Source of the DNA: Methylophaga nitratireducenticrescens
GTDB lineage: Bacteria > Pseudomonadota > Gammaproteobacteria > Nitrosococcales > Methylophagaceae
Direction: 5' to 3'
DNA: 64,000 nucleotides
Assembly (NCBI RefSeq): GCF_000260985.4
Contig: NC_017857.3
Coordinates: forward strand, 1,426,001-1,490,000
This document shows positions 56,554 through 64,000 of this stretch, one piece after another; the stretch's first letter is position 1, and each line of letters opens with the position of its first letter. The notes beneath the pieces were generated by a model. That model did not search any database, was not told where the DNA came from, and saw only the letters and a list, made by a program, of their open reading frames with translations. The position numbers and the translations under genes are program-made.

Positions 56554-56559
56554 TATAAT
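56554..56559 (+). promoter_or_regulatory. Probable -10 box of the tRNA-Pro promoter
   Basis: TATAAT lies 21 bases before the tRNA 5' end, a normal distance for a stable-RNA promoter. No good -35 hexamer is visible at the correct spacing. Confidence 0.5.
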
Positions 56560-56579
56560 TTCACTGTTTTGTTGCTTGT

Positions 56580-56656
56580 CGGGGCATGGCGCAGCCTGGT
56601 AGCGCACTTGCATGGGGTGCAAGGGGTCGAAGGTTCAAATCCTTCTGTCCCGACCA
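56580..56656 (+). tRNA. tRNA-Pro (anticodon GGG)
   Basis: A 77-base tRNA starting CGGGGCA, with D-arm TGGCGCAGCCTGGTAGCGCA, anticodon stem CTTGC/GCAAG around ATGGGGT (anticodon GGG), T-arm GGTTCAAATCC and encoded CCA. The acceptor has one G-T wobble pair. Confidence 0.96.
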
Positions 56657-56676
56657 TTAGCAACTTTAATATCATC

Positions 56677-56704
56677 ACAACGCTCTTAACGGGCGTTGTT
56701 TTGT
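56677..56704 (+). terminator. Terminator after tRNA-Pro
   Basis: ACAACGC and GCGTTGT pair around a 9-base loop, followed by TTTTG. It ends the tRNA transcript 20 bases after its 3' end. Confidence 0.8.
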
Positions 56705-56734
56705 TTCTACCGTCTGAAAACCACAGGATCCACT

Positions 56735-57781
56735 ATGCAATTTAATACTCTGGGCAATAGTAATCTAAAAGTCAGCCAGATCTGTCTTGGCACAATGACT
56801 TATGGTGAACAGAACACTCAACAGGAAGCATTTGAACAGCTTGATTACGCTGTATCGCAGGGTATTAATTTCATTGATACAGCCGAGCTTTACGCAATTC
56901 CTCCCAAGGCAGAAACCTATGGCGCAACTGAAACGATTATCGGTAATTGGTTGGCGAAACGCGGTCGTCGGGATGATTTGGTTCTTGCCAGTAAAATCGC
57001 CGGGCCCGGTGCTGATTGGGTAGGGCATATTCGCCAAGGGAAATCGCGATTTGATGATAAAAATATCAGTGAAGCGTTAGACAACAGTTTGCAACGCCTG
57101 CAAACCGATTATCTGGATTTGTATCAATTACATTGGCCTGAACGACAAACCAATTATTTTGGCAAATTGGGCTATCAACATGATTCTGCTGAAGAAGGCA
57201 TGACGCCTGTGATTGAAACTTTGCAAGCCCTTGAAAAGCAGATAAAAGCCGGCAAAATCCGCTACATCGGATTATCCAATGAAACACCTTGGGGGCTGAT
57301 GCAGTTTATTTCAGTGGCACAGGCTATGAATTTACCGGTGATAGCTTCTGTACAAAACCCCTACAGTTTACTTAATCGTACTTATGAGATCGGCTGTGCC
57401 GAAATCAGCTATCGGGAGAATGTTCCATTATTGGCCTACTCACCATTGGGCTTTGGTGTGCTAACTGGAAAATATCTACAGAACAATGCACCCGCCACGG
57501 CTAGAATGAGTTTATGGCCACATTATGCCCGCTATAGCAATCCTCAAGCTGTTCAGGCGACTCAGGCTTATGTTGATTTAACAAAGCAATATCAATTAGA
57601 TCCTGCGCAAATGGCACTGGCCTATGTGAATAGTCGTCCCTTTGTGGCGGCTACTATTATTGGGGCGACCACTATGCTGCAATTACAATCCAATATAGCG
57701 AGTGAGCAATTAATACTTAGCAATGAAGTTGTTAGCGCCATTGAAGACATTCATAAAACGATTCCTAATCCCGCGCCCTAA
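56735..57781 (+). CDS. Aldo/keto reductase (Tas-like)
   Basis: A 348-residue NADPH-dependent aldo/keto reductase of the Tas group. The ATG at 56735 (MQFNTLGNSNLKVSQICLG) follows AGGAT (56725-56729); the longer open frame has no such site. The catalytic residues are FIDTAELY (Asp, Tyr) and the Lys in LASKIAGPG with LHWPERQTN, and the NADP pocket has YSPLGFGVLTGKY. Physiological substrate unknown; such enzymes reduce sugar aldehydes and other carbonyls. Confidence 0.88.
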   Translation: MQFNTLGNSNLKVSQICLGTMTYGEQNTQQEAFEQLDYAVSQGINFIDTAELYAIPPKAETYGATETIIGNWLAKRGRRDDLVLASKIAGPGADWVGHIRQGKSRFDDKNISEALDNSLQRLQTDYLDLYQLHWPERQTNYFGKLGYQHDSAEEGMTPVIETLQALEKQIKAGKIRYIGLSNETPWGLMQFISVAQAMNLPVIASVQNPYSLLNRTYEIGCAEISYRENVPLLAYSPLGFGVLTGKYLQNNAPATARMSLWPHYARYSNPQAVQATQAYVDLTKQYQLDPAQMALAYVNSRPFVAATIIGATTMLQLQSNIASEQLILSNEVVSAIEDIHKTIPNPAP

Positions 57782-57938
57782 CTCACCTTTTCATAAATGT
57801 GCGCTAGCGCAGGTTAAAGTTATAAAGACTATGGTAGTTTATATTCTTCTTTAATATTGCTGATATAAACTGCCGTTGATCTGTTTGGTCATTCTTATAT
57901 CAGTGTTTCTTTGCTTAGAAATTCAGGTATCTGGCAAC

Positions 57939-60053
57939 ATGGATAGTCCACCCTTATATACCGTGCTTATTGTTGATGACGATCCGGTGACTCGCCTGCT
58001 GATGAAGCAATCACTTCAGGATCCGAACTTAACCATTATTGAAGCTCAAAATGGTGAGCAGGCAATCGATTTATTTGCCGAGCATTTACCTGATATAACT
58101 TTACTGGATGTCTCCATGCCTGGCATGGACGGATTTACCTGCTGTCGAAAGTTACGTTCACTCCCCAAGGGACAGCAGTCAGCGATTGTTATGGTGACAA
58201 TACATGACAAAGTTGATGAAATTGAAAAAGCATTTGAGGCTGGCGCTACAGATTTTATTACCAAACCATTCAAATGGCCGTTATTTTCGCACCGAATCCA
58301 TTATATTCTTAATGCCAACAATACCTTACGAGAACTTAGTCAAAGTCGATCTAAACTAGCCAAGGCTCAAGCTATTGCTCATCTTGTGTATTGGGAATGG
58401 GATTTTAAACAGAATAGAATTGATTGTAGTGGTGATCTGTATCGATTATTAGGTATAGAAAATACTTCTCAAGGTGTTTCGTTTAAACATATTATCCGTC
58501 ATATCTTTCCTGAAGACAGAGCATTGTTTAAACAAGTTTTGCGTCGGGCGATAAATCAAAAACATTCATACGACATTGAATATCGTGTTCAGTCAGAGAG
58601 TGGCCAGTTATTTTATCTTCATGAACGTACGGAAATAATAGAAGATTACGATGGTTGGAAAATTATAGGTACTCTGCAAGACATTACATTACTTAAACAG
58701 TCTGAGCAGGAAATCGCTTATTTCACTTACTACGATACCTTAACCGATTTACCCAATAGACGTTTGTTTCTCGAACAGCTCGAAACAGCTATTGCTCGAG
58801 CCCGACATAAACAACAATCCTTAACCTTGATGTTTATCGATCTGGATCACTTTAAACATATTAATGATAAATTTGGACACTTGGTTGGTGATGTATTGCT
58901 GTGTGAAGCTGCAGCAAGAATTAAAGATTGCCTGCGTGATGCAGATTTGATTGCGGTAAGTAAGGATAAGGATGACCGCGTTGCCCGGTTTGCTGGCGAT
59001 GAATTTACAGTAATGCTGACCAATATTGATAATGTGGATGTACTGGCAAATATAGCGCAACGCATTGTCGCCAAGTTTGAAAAATCATTTGATATAAAAG
59101 GTTATAACGTTTTCAGTACGGTCAGTATTGGTATTGCCCTTTTCCCTGAGGATGGGGATAACGTACAAAGCCTGATGCAACACGCTGATGTAGCGATGAA
59201 CCATGCGAAAGAGCTGGGCCGTAATAATTATCAGTTTTTTTCAACAGAAATGAATGATTACCTTTATGAGCGCTTGCAAATTGAACAGGATCTGCGCCAA
59301 GCTCTGGAACGAAATGAATTTCTGCTGTTTTACCAACCACAGATTGAAGTAGAAACTAACAAAATTATCGGATTCGAAGCCTTGCTGCGGTGGCTACATC
59401 CAACAAAAGGTCTGTTAGGGCCATTGACATTTATTGATGTAGCCGAAAGCACTGGTTTGATTATTACGATCGGTGAGTGGGTATTGAATCAAGCCTGTCT
59501 GCAAACTCATAAATGGCAGCAGCGATTTGGGGGGCAATGGCGGGTTTCGGTAAATTTATCAGCGATGCAGTTTAATCAGCAATTATTGCTTGAGCAGGTT
59601 GGACATTGCCTCAATGCCTCGAGGCTACCAGCTTCTTCTCTGGAATTAGAGATAACTGAGACAGCGATGCTTACAGATGTCATGGAAACTATTCCACTAT
59701 TAAATGCATTAAAAGAAATGGGAGTAGGGCTGGCTATTGATGATTTTGGAACTGGTTATTCTTCACTGAGTTATTTAAAGAATTTCCCGATAAATACCCT
59801 GAAAATTGATAAAACCTTTGTGGATGAAATTGTTGGTAACCCTAAAGACGCGGCTATTGCAAGAACGATCGTTCAACTCGCGGATAACCTGGGATTGCGA
59901 ACGATTGCTGAAGGTGTTGAAAGTGTTGAGCAGGTCAATATGCTTACCACCATGGGGTGTAAGGAGTTACAGGGGTACTATTACAGTAAACCGCTACCGG
60001 CGAGTGAAATTGAACGCTTATTGGTGAATGCTTATGGCATGCAAAATCATTAA
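57939..60053 (+). CDS. Response regulator-PAS-GGDEF-EAL cyclic-di-GMP protein
   Basis: A 704-residue protein starting at ATG 57939 (MDSPPLYTVLIVDDDPVTR); an upstream TTG would add an unlikely hydrophobic leader. REC domain (about 1-115) has the DDD pocket, phospho-Asp in ITLLDVSMPGMDG and Lys in FITKPFKWP. A PAS domain follows (about 130-245), then GGDEF (about 260-430) whose signature is AGDEF near 352-356 and which lacks an RxxD inhibitory site, and EAL (about 450-700) with an intact FEALLRWLHP and IDDFGTGYSSLSYLK. Phosphodiesterase activity looks likely; cyclase activity is uncertain. It ends 4 bases inside the convergent ectR gene. Confidence 0.9.
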   Translation: MDSPPLYTVLIVDDDPVTRLLMKQSLQDPNLTIIEAQNGEQAIDLFAEHLPDITLLDVSMPGMDGFTCCRKLRSLPKGQQSAIVMVTIHDKVDEIEKAFEAGATDFITKPFKWPLFSHRIHYILNANNTLRELSQSRSKLAKAQAIAHLVYWEWDFKQNRIDCSGDLYRLLGIENTSQGVSFKHIIRHIFPEDRALFKQVLRRAINQKHSYDIEYRVQSESGQLFYLHERTEIIEDYDGWKIIGTLQDITLLKQSEQEIAYFTYYDTLTDLPNRRLFLEQLETAIARARHKQQSLTLMFIDLDHFKHINDKFGHLVGDVLLCEAAARIKDCLRDADLIAVSKDKDDRVARFAGDEFTVMLTNIDNVDVLANIAQRIVAKFEKSFDIKGYNVFSTVSIGIALFPEDGDNVQSLMQHADVAMNHAKELGRNNYQFFSTEMNDYLYERLQIEQDLRQALERNEFLLFYQPQIEVETNKIIGFEALLRWLHPTKGLLGPLTFIDVAESTGLIITIGEWVLNQACLQTHKWQQRFGGQWRVSVNLSAMQFNQQLLLEQVGHCLNASRLPASSLELEITETAMLTDVMETIPLLNALKEMGVGLAIDDFGTGYSSLSYLKNFPINTLKIDKTFVDEIVGNPKDAAIARTIVQLADNLGLRTIAEGVESVEQVNMLTTMGCKELQGYYYSKPLPASEIERLLVNAYGMQNH

Positions 60054-60640
60054 CGACGTTTGGTAGGCATTTTCACAACATCCTGTTCATCTTCATAACG
60101 GTCCAGTAAACCAATATCCAATACCGGTGAAGCATCTATATGTTGTGCATCCATCATTTGAGCAACCCGCTTCAATGCCGACATAATCATCGCCTGTTCC
60201 CATTCATCTAATTTACTGAATTCACGTGTAAAACGATCCTGTAAAGGGATTGGCGCACTTTTAAGTGTTTCTGTAGCAGCCTCGGTCAAATAAGCATGTA
60301 CTTTACGTTTATCTGTTTTAGAACGTTGGCGATAGACCAAAGCACGTTTTTCCAAACGGTCCAAAATGGTAGTTACCGTAGCTTGACTTAAACTCATTTC
60401 CTGAGCCAACTCACCAATAGTCACTTGTCCTTTATCACGCAATGTTTGTAATAACAGAATCTGTGGTGCGGTCAGTCCTGTAGTTTTAGCAAGATACTTT
60501 GAATGTAGGTCGGTGGCACGGATAACTCGGCGTAATGCAATAAGCACTTCTTCAATATGATTCAACAGGTGTTCCCTTTGCTCTTTATCTAAGCCAAGCG
60601 CATCGATAGTTTCGGTATTAATTTGAATTGAATTCAACAT
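60050..60640 (-). CDS. ectR: MarR-family repressor of ectoine genes (EctR)
   Basis: A 196-residue MarR-type winged-helix protein: LTAPQILLLQTLRDKGQVTI, LAQEMSLSQATVTTILDRL and the wing around QRSKTDKRKVHAYLTEAA. It is divergent from ectABC-ask, the position of EctR in halophilic methylotrophs, where it represses the ect operon at lower salt. A near-exact copy of the EctR binding site lies between the two genes, which confirms the assignment. Longer than classic MarR by an N- and C-terminal extension, as in EctR. Confidence 0.93.
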   Translation of the reverse strand: MLNSIQINTETIDALGLDKEQREHLLNHIEEVLIALRRVIRATDLHSKYLAKTTGLTAPQILLLQTLRDKGQVTIGELAQEMSLSQATVTTILDRLEKRALVYRQRSKTDKRKVHAYLTEAATETLKSAPIPLQDRFTREFSKLDEWEQAMIMSALKRVAQMMDAQHIDASPVLDIGLLDRYEDEQDVVKMPTKRR

Positions 60641-60784
60641 ATTTTCCCACGTTTTTTCATAAATTTTTCAACTTGGGGCAGATCACATAGCTATGTTTTA
60701 CCAGCTTATCAGCCTGCTTTTTTTAGACAAAACCTAATGATCTCGAACTAAATGTCAGAAGGAAAGTGGTCTGGACATTTAACT

Positions 60785-60802
60785 TGTTTAGTGTACTATA
60801 TA
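60785..60802. promoter_or_regulatory. EctR operator in the ectR-ectA gap
   Basis: TGTTTAGT-GT-ACTATATA is a pseudopalindrome that differs by one base from the site TATTTAGT-GT-ACTATATA reported for EctR in Methylomicrobium alcaliphilum. It overlaps a TATA-rich block that could serve as a -10 region, so binding would block initiation. Confidence 0.8.
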
Positions 60803-60930
60803 TTTAGATTCTGTCATCTGCAAGTCATAAATATATGATTGGATTTAATAAATTAAGATCAGCTGACAATTTCTATTTTTTATATCCCACTAATTACTTA
60901 GTGTCATAAACATTAGAGTTGATTATAAAC

Positions 60931-61452
60931 ATGAGCCAAAACAAGACTGCATCTTTATCAATAAAATTAATACAACCAACTGCAGAGATCGGTGCAGCTG
61001 TACATAAACTTATTTCTGAATGCCCGCCACTGGATACCAATTCAATGTACTGCAATTTGCTGCAAAGCAGTCATTTTGCAGAAACAGCTGTTGCGGCTGT
61101 TCTCGATCATGACTTGGTGGGTTTTGTTTCCGGGTATCGCATACCCAAACGTCCCGAAACACTCTTTGTATGGCAGGTAGCAGTCGGAGAAAAAGCTAGA
61201 GGACAAGGACTTGCCGGACGAATGCTTAAAGAGATTTTGTCGCGTGAACAAAACCGCGATATTAAACGTATTGAAACCACTATAACCCCTGAAAACCAAG
61301 CTTCCTGGGCTTTATTTGAAAGTTTGGCCCGCAAGCTGGATACCGAAATAAGCAGTACGGTCATGTTTGATCGCCATCAACATTTTGCTGATCAACACGA
61401 TACCGAAATGTTAGTCAAAGTTGGCCCATTCAAGCCAATAAGCAACCATTAA
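60931..61452 (+). CDS. ectA: Diaminobutyrate acetyltransferase
   Basis: A 173-residue GNAT-family enzyme starting MSQNKTASLSIKL. The ATG at 60931 is preferred over an upstream TTG at 60919. The acetyl-CoA motif reads VAVGEKARGQGLAGRMLKEI and the substrate region LDTNSMYCNLLQSSHFAET is the EctA hallmark. It makes N-gamma-acetyl-2,4-diaminobutyrate, the second step of ectoine synthesis. EctB follows after 44 bases. Confidence 0.95.
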   Translation: MSQNKTASLSIKLIQPTAEIGAAVHKLISECPPLDTNSMYCNLLQSSHFAETAVAAVLDHDLVGFVSGYRIPKRPETLFVWQVAVGEKARGQGLAGRMLKEILSREQNRDIKRIETTITPENQASWALFESLARKLDTEISSTVMFDRHQHFADQHDTEMLVKVGPFKPISNH

Positions 61453-61496
61453 TACAGATCAGCAATGAAACCAATTTCCACAGGAGAGAAAAGCGA

Positions 61497-62858
61497 ATGA
61501 AAATTTTTGAAGAGATCGAATCAGAAGTGCGTTCATATGCCCGTGCATTTCCTCGCTTGTTTGACAAGGCACAAGGCGAGTTGATTTACGATGAAGACGG
61601 TAACGAATATATTGATTTTCTGGCTGGTGCCGGATCACTTAATTACGGTCATAATCACCCCGTTTTTAAAGAAAAACTGATTGATTACATTCAACGTGAT
61701 GGTATTACGCAGGGATTGGATTTACACACTCGAGCTAAAGGTGAGTTTTTAGAAAGTTTTAATGAAAATATTCTTAAGCCGCGAAATCTTGATTACATTG
61801 TCATGTTTACTGGTCCTACCGGAACCAATGCTGTTGAAGCGGCTTTAAAAATTGCCCGTAAAAAAACAGGTCGTGAAAACATTATTTCATTCACTAACGG
61901 CTGGCATGGTCAGACCCTTGGTGCCTTATCGGTAACAGGCAACTCAACCCACCGAGGCGGTGCAGGTATCGCCTTACATGGTTCAACGCGCATTCCTTAT
62001 GATGGTTATCTGGGAGATGATTTTGATACGACCAACTTGCTTGACAAGATGTTGTCTGATTCAAGCAGCGGTGTTGATAAACCTGCGGCAGTCATTGTCG
62101 AAACCGTACAGGGTGAAGGCGGCATCAATGCTGCTTCGATGACTTGGTTACAAAGCCTTTCAGAAATCTGCAAACGTCATGATGTTTTGTTAATTGTTGA
62201 TGATATTCAGGCTGGTTGTGGCCGTACCGGTACCTTTTTTAGTTTTGAGGAAGCAGGTATTTATCCTGATATTGTGACTTTATCCAAATCACTGAGTGGT
62301 TATGGCCTGCCATTTGCCGTGGTGCTGATGAAACCGGAAGTGGATCAATGGTCTCCGGGTGAGCATAACGGAACCTTTCGGGGAAATAACCATGCCTTTA
62401 TTACGGCAAAAGCAGCGCTGGATCACTTCTGGAAAGACGATAAATTTGCCAAGGAAGTACAGCGTAAAGGTCAGTATATTGCAGATCGTGTTGATGCCAT
62501 TGTGGCCAAATACGGTGAAGGCAATTTCAACTCACACGGCCGGGGTATGTTCCGCGGTATTAACTGTGTCAGTGGTGATTTAGCTGGTCAAATTACACGT
62601 AAATGCTTCCAGAAAGGTTTGATTATTGAAACCAGTGGTGCCGATGATCATGTTGTGAAATTCCTCTGTCCACTTACGATAAGAGATGAAAATCTGAAAA
62701 AAGGTATTGATATTCTGGAGCAGGCGATTAAAGAAGTTTGCGCTAAAGCAGACAGCATTCCGGAAGAAAAAGACTTTTTCGAAGGTGATTATTCAGTAAG
62801 CGATGAAGCCAGTAAATCTGATGTGATTGAGCCAGAGAACAAAAAAGCGGCAAGTTAA
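61497..62858 (+). CDS. ectB: Diaminobutyrate-2-oxoglutarate transaminase
   Basis: A 453-residue class III PLP aminotransferase: NYGHNHPVFKEKLIDYIQRD, GPTGTNAVEAALKIARK, VDDIQAGCGRTGTFFSFEEA and the Schiff-base Lys in TLSKSLSGYGLPFAVVLMKP. It converts aspartate semialdehyde plus glutamate to 2,4-diaminobutyrate, the first step of the pathway. About 30 extra residues at the C-terminus are acidic and lysine-rich. The ribosome binding site is AGGAGAG (61482-61488). Confidence 0.96.
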   Translation: MKIFEEIESEVRSYARAFPRLFDKAQGELIYDEDGNEYIDFLAGAGSLNYGHNHPVFKEKLIDYIQRDGITQGLDLHTRAKGEFLESFNENILKPRNLDYIVMFTGPTGTNAVEAALKIARKKTGRENIISFTNGWHGQTLGALSVTGNSTHRGGAGIALHGSTRIPYDGYLGDDFDTTNLLDKMLSDSSSGVDKPAAVIVETVQGEGGINAASMTWLQSLSEICKRHDVLLIVDDIQAGCGRTGTFFSFEEAGIYPDIVTLSKSLSGYGLPFAVVLMKPEVDQWSPGEHNGTFRGNNHAFITAKAALDHFWKDDKFAKEVQRKGQYIADRVDAIVAKYGEGNFNSHGRGMFRGINCVSGDLAGQITRKCFQKGLIIETSGADDHVVKFLCPLTIRDENLKKGIDILEQAIKEVCAKADSIPEEKDFFEGDYSVSDEASKSDVIEPENKKAAS

Positions 62859-62881
62859 TCAGAACTAATTAGCCATCTGAA

Positions 62882-62909
62882 TTCGGTGATCGGTGCCCCG
62901 GTCACCGAA
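62882..62909 (+). other. Stable intercistronic hairpin between ectB and ectC
   Basis: TTCGGTGA and TCACCGAA pair, with an inner CGG/CCG extension in the loop. Only AAAAAG follows, not a T-run, so it is not an intrinsic terminator in this direction and may instead protect or process the mRNA to raise one product over another. Confidence 0.65.
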
Positions 62910-62938
62910 AAAGCCAACTAGCAATTGAGGATTAAATA

Positions 62939-63343
62939 ATGATCGTTAGACAATTACAGGAAGCTCAAAAAACATCTCGCCGTATTGTTTCTCCTGATGG
63001 CAATTGGGAAAGCACCCGTATGTTATTAAAAGACGACAAGATGGGGTATTCCTTTCATATCACCACGATTTATGCCGGTGCTGATTTCCGGATGCATTAC
63101 CAGAATCACCTGGAATCTGTTTATTGCATAAGTGGAGAAGGAGAGGTCGAAACGCTGGATGATGGGAAGGTATACAAAATCACTCCAGGTACGTTATACA
63201 ACCTGGACCAACACGATCGCCATATCCTGCGTGCATTCAAGGAACTCCATCTCGCCTGTGTCTTTAACCCGCCACTGAATGGTAAAGAAGTTCATAACGC
63301 CGAAGGTGCCTATGAATTAGATGCTGAGGCAGTTACTGAATAA
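62939..63343 (+). CDS. ectC: Ectoine synthase
   Basis: A 134-residue cupin: [24 protein letters not shown]-type metal cupin segment [21 protein letters not shown], then [32 protein letters not shown]. It closes N-gamma-acetyldiaminobutyrate to ectoine. GAGGA at 62927-62931 is the ribosome binding site. No ectD hydroxylase gene is next to it within the window. Confidence 0.96.
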   Translation: MIVRQLQEAQKTSRRIVSPDGNWESTRMLLKDDKMGYSFHITTIYAGADFRMHYQNHLESVYCISGEGEVETLDDGKVYKITPGTLYNLDQHDRHILRAFKELHLACVFNPPLNGKEVHNAEGAYELDAEAVTE

Positions 63344-63400
63344 GAGTCAACATAACATTCCGGTTGGGTCCGGTATACAACGAATTAACAGAGAGTAGAT

Positions 63401-64000
63401 ATGAATTTTCATACGGTAGAAAAAATAGGCGGCACATCGATGAGCGACTATGTCGCCGTGCGCGACAATATTATTCTAAAACCGGTTCATAACGAGTCAA
63501 TTTACAATCGAGTGTTTGTTGTTTCAGCATATGGTGGTATTACCGATTTGTTGCTTGAGCACAAGAAAAATGGTCAGGCCGGGGTTTATGCCGAATTTGC
63601 CAATAGCTTAAACGATGATAGCTGGAAAGAAGCGATGGAAAAACTTAAACAAGAGATTTTTTCCATAAACCAGCAATTATTCAATGATAAAAAAATGTTG
63701 AAATTGGCCAATAATTTCATTGGAGAACGTTTGGAAGACGCTGAACGCGTTTTGGCTGATTTACAACGTCTTTGCCAGCATGGTCATTTTGCATTGGACA
63801 TGCATCTGGCGACAGTACGGGAAATGTTGGCCAGCATTGGTGAGGCGCATAGTGCATGGAACACAGCCGCATTATTGAAAAAAGACAAGATCAATGCTCA
63901 TTATGTTGATTTAACTGGTTGGCAGACTGACAAACACATGAAACTGGATGAGCGAATTGATAAGGCTTTTGCCAAAATTGATTTGAGCAAAGAGTTACCC
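63401..64000 (+). CDS. ask: Ectoine-operon aspartokinase (3' end outside window)
   Basis: The first 200 residues of an aspartokinase, open at the right edge. It begins MNFHTVEKIGGTSMSDYVAV, carrying the family KxGGTS motif, and VVSAYGGITDLLLEHKK. This divergent Ask is typically the last gene of ectABC-ask and is insensitive to feedback in other bacteria, ensuring aspartyl phosphate for ectoine. It follows ectC by 57 bases and an AGAGAG ribosome binding site precedes the ATG. Confidence 0.9.
   Translation, partial: MNFHTVEKIGGTSMSDYVAVRDNIILKPVHNESIYNRVFVVSAYGGITDLLLEHKKNGQAGVYAEFANSLNDDSWKEAMEKLKQEIFSINQQLFNDKKMLKLANNFIGERLEDAERVLADLQRLCQHGHFALDMHLATVREMLASIGEAHSAWNTAALLKKDKINAHYVDLTGWQTDKHMKLDERIDKAFAKIDLSKELP

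Noticed and set aside
57800-57811. TGCGCTAGCGCA palindrome after the aldo/keto reductase gene
   Set aside because: No T-run and no adjoining regulator; a 12-base palindrome of this kind can occur by chance, so it is not annotated as a terminator or operator.

Overview
The window looks like chromosomal DNA of a marine or haloalkaliphilic methylotrophic gammaproteobacterium, most probably Methylophaga or a close relative. This is an inference from content: a XoxF-type PQQ methanol dehydrogenase, an ectR-ectABC-ask ectoine locus with an operator almost identical to the published EctR site of Methylomicrobium, a two-subunit pyruvate carboxylase with a LysR regulator, and the gammaproteobacterial order thrS-infC-rpmI-rplT-pheS-pheT-ihfA. 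Base composition is moderate to AT-rich, more so in some polysaccharide genes.

Positions 1-29018 form a large exopolysaccharide/exosortase locus. The left part (1-8701) carries glycosyltransferases, a hexapeptide acyltransferase cut by the window edge, a HAD-UbiA fusion with an ArnE-like small flippase, a GT39-like membrane transferase (the only minus-strand gene here) and an asparagine-synthase-type amidotransferase. After a 451-bp gap comes a long plus-strand run: outer-membrane export lipoprotein, Wzz-like chain-length protein, CpsD/CapB-like ATPase, Wzy/O-antigen-ligase-like protein, Wzx-like flippase, glycosyltransferases, two hexapeptide acyltransferases, a methyltransferase, a clan GH-A glycosidase, a WecG-STAS fusion, an exosortase-EpsI fusion and a PrsT-like TPR lipoprotein. 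Together these would build a repeat unit on undecaprenyl phosphate, flip, polymerise and export it, with exosortase processing of surface proteins.

Positions 29091-34039 hold a cytochrome b561 and the divergent regulator/pyruvate carboxylase pair, which supplies oxaloacetate. Positions 34151-38409 are accessory: an AT-rich acyltransferase, a Cys/Met-metabolism PLP enzyme, an orphan 99-aa protein and a degenerate Fic protein. Positions 38474-42379 are pstSCAB on the minus strand behind a Pho-box-like site, followed by a solitary xoxF, tRNA-Asn, an orphan membrane protein and aspC. Positions 47020-56548 are housekeeping genes (uvrB, tRNA-Val, thrS to ihfA, a MerR regulator), then tRNA-Pro, an aldo/keto reductase, a REC-PAS-GGDEF-EAL protein and the ectoine operon, which runs off the right edge inside ask.

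The most unusual pattern is a family of four related palindromic intergenic repeats (12274-12516, 35548-35984, 37271-37420, 45678-45735). Three begin and end in TA next to matching inverted ends, so they look like non-autonomous miniature elements; one appears to supply the stop codon of the CpsD-like gene inside the polysaccharide operon. Other notable items are the WecG-STAS fusion, a possible polyprenyl-phosphate pentose module, an internally duplicated export protein, a Fic protein without its catalytic His, and an AUC-type infC start.
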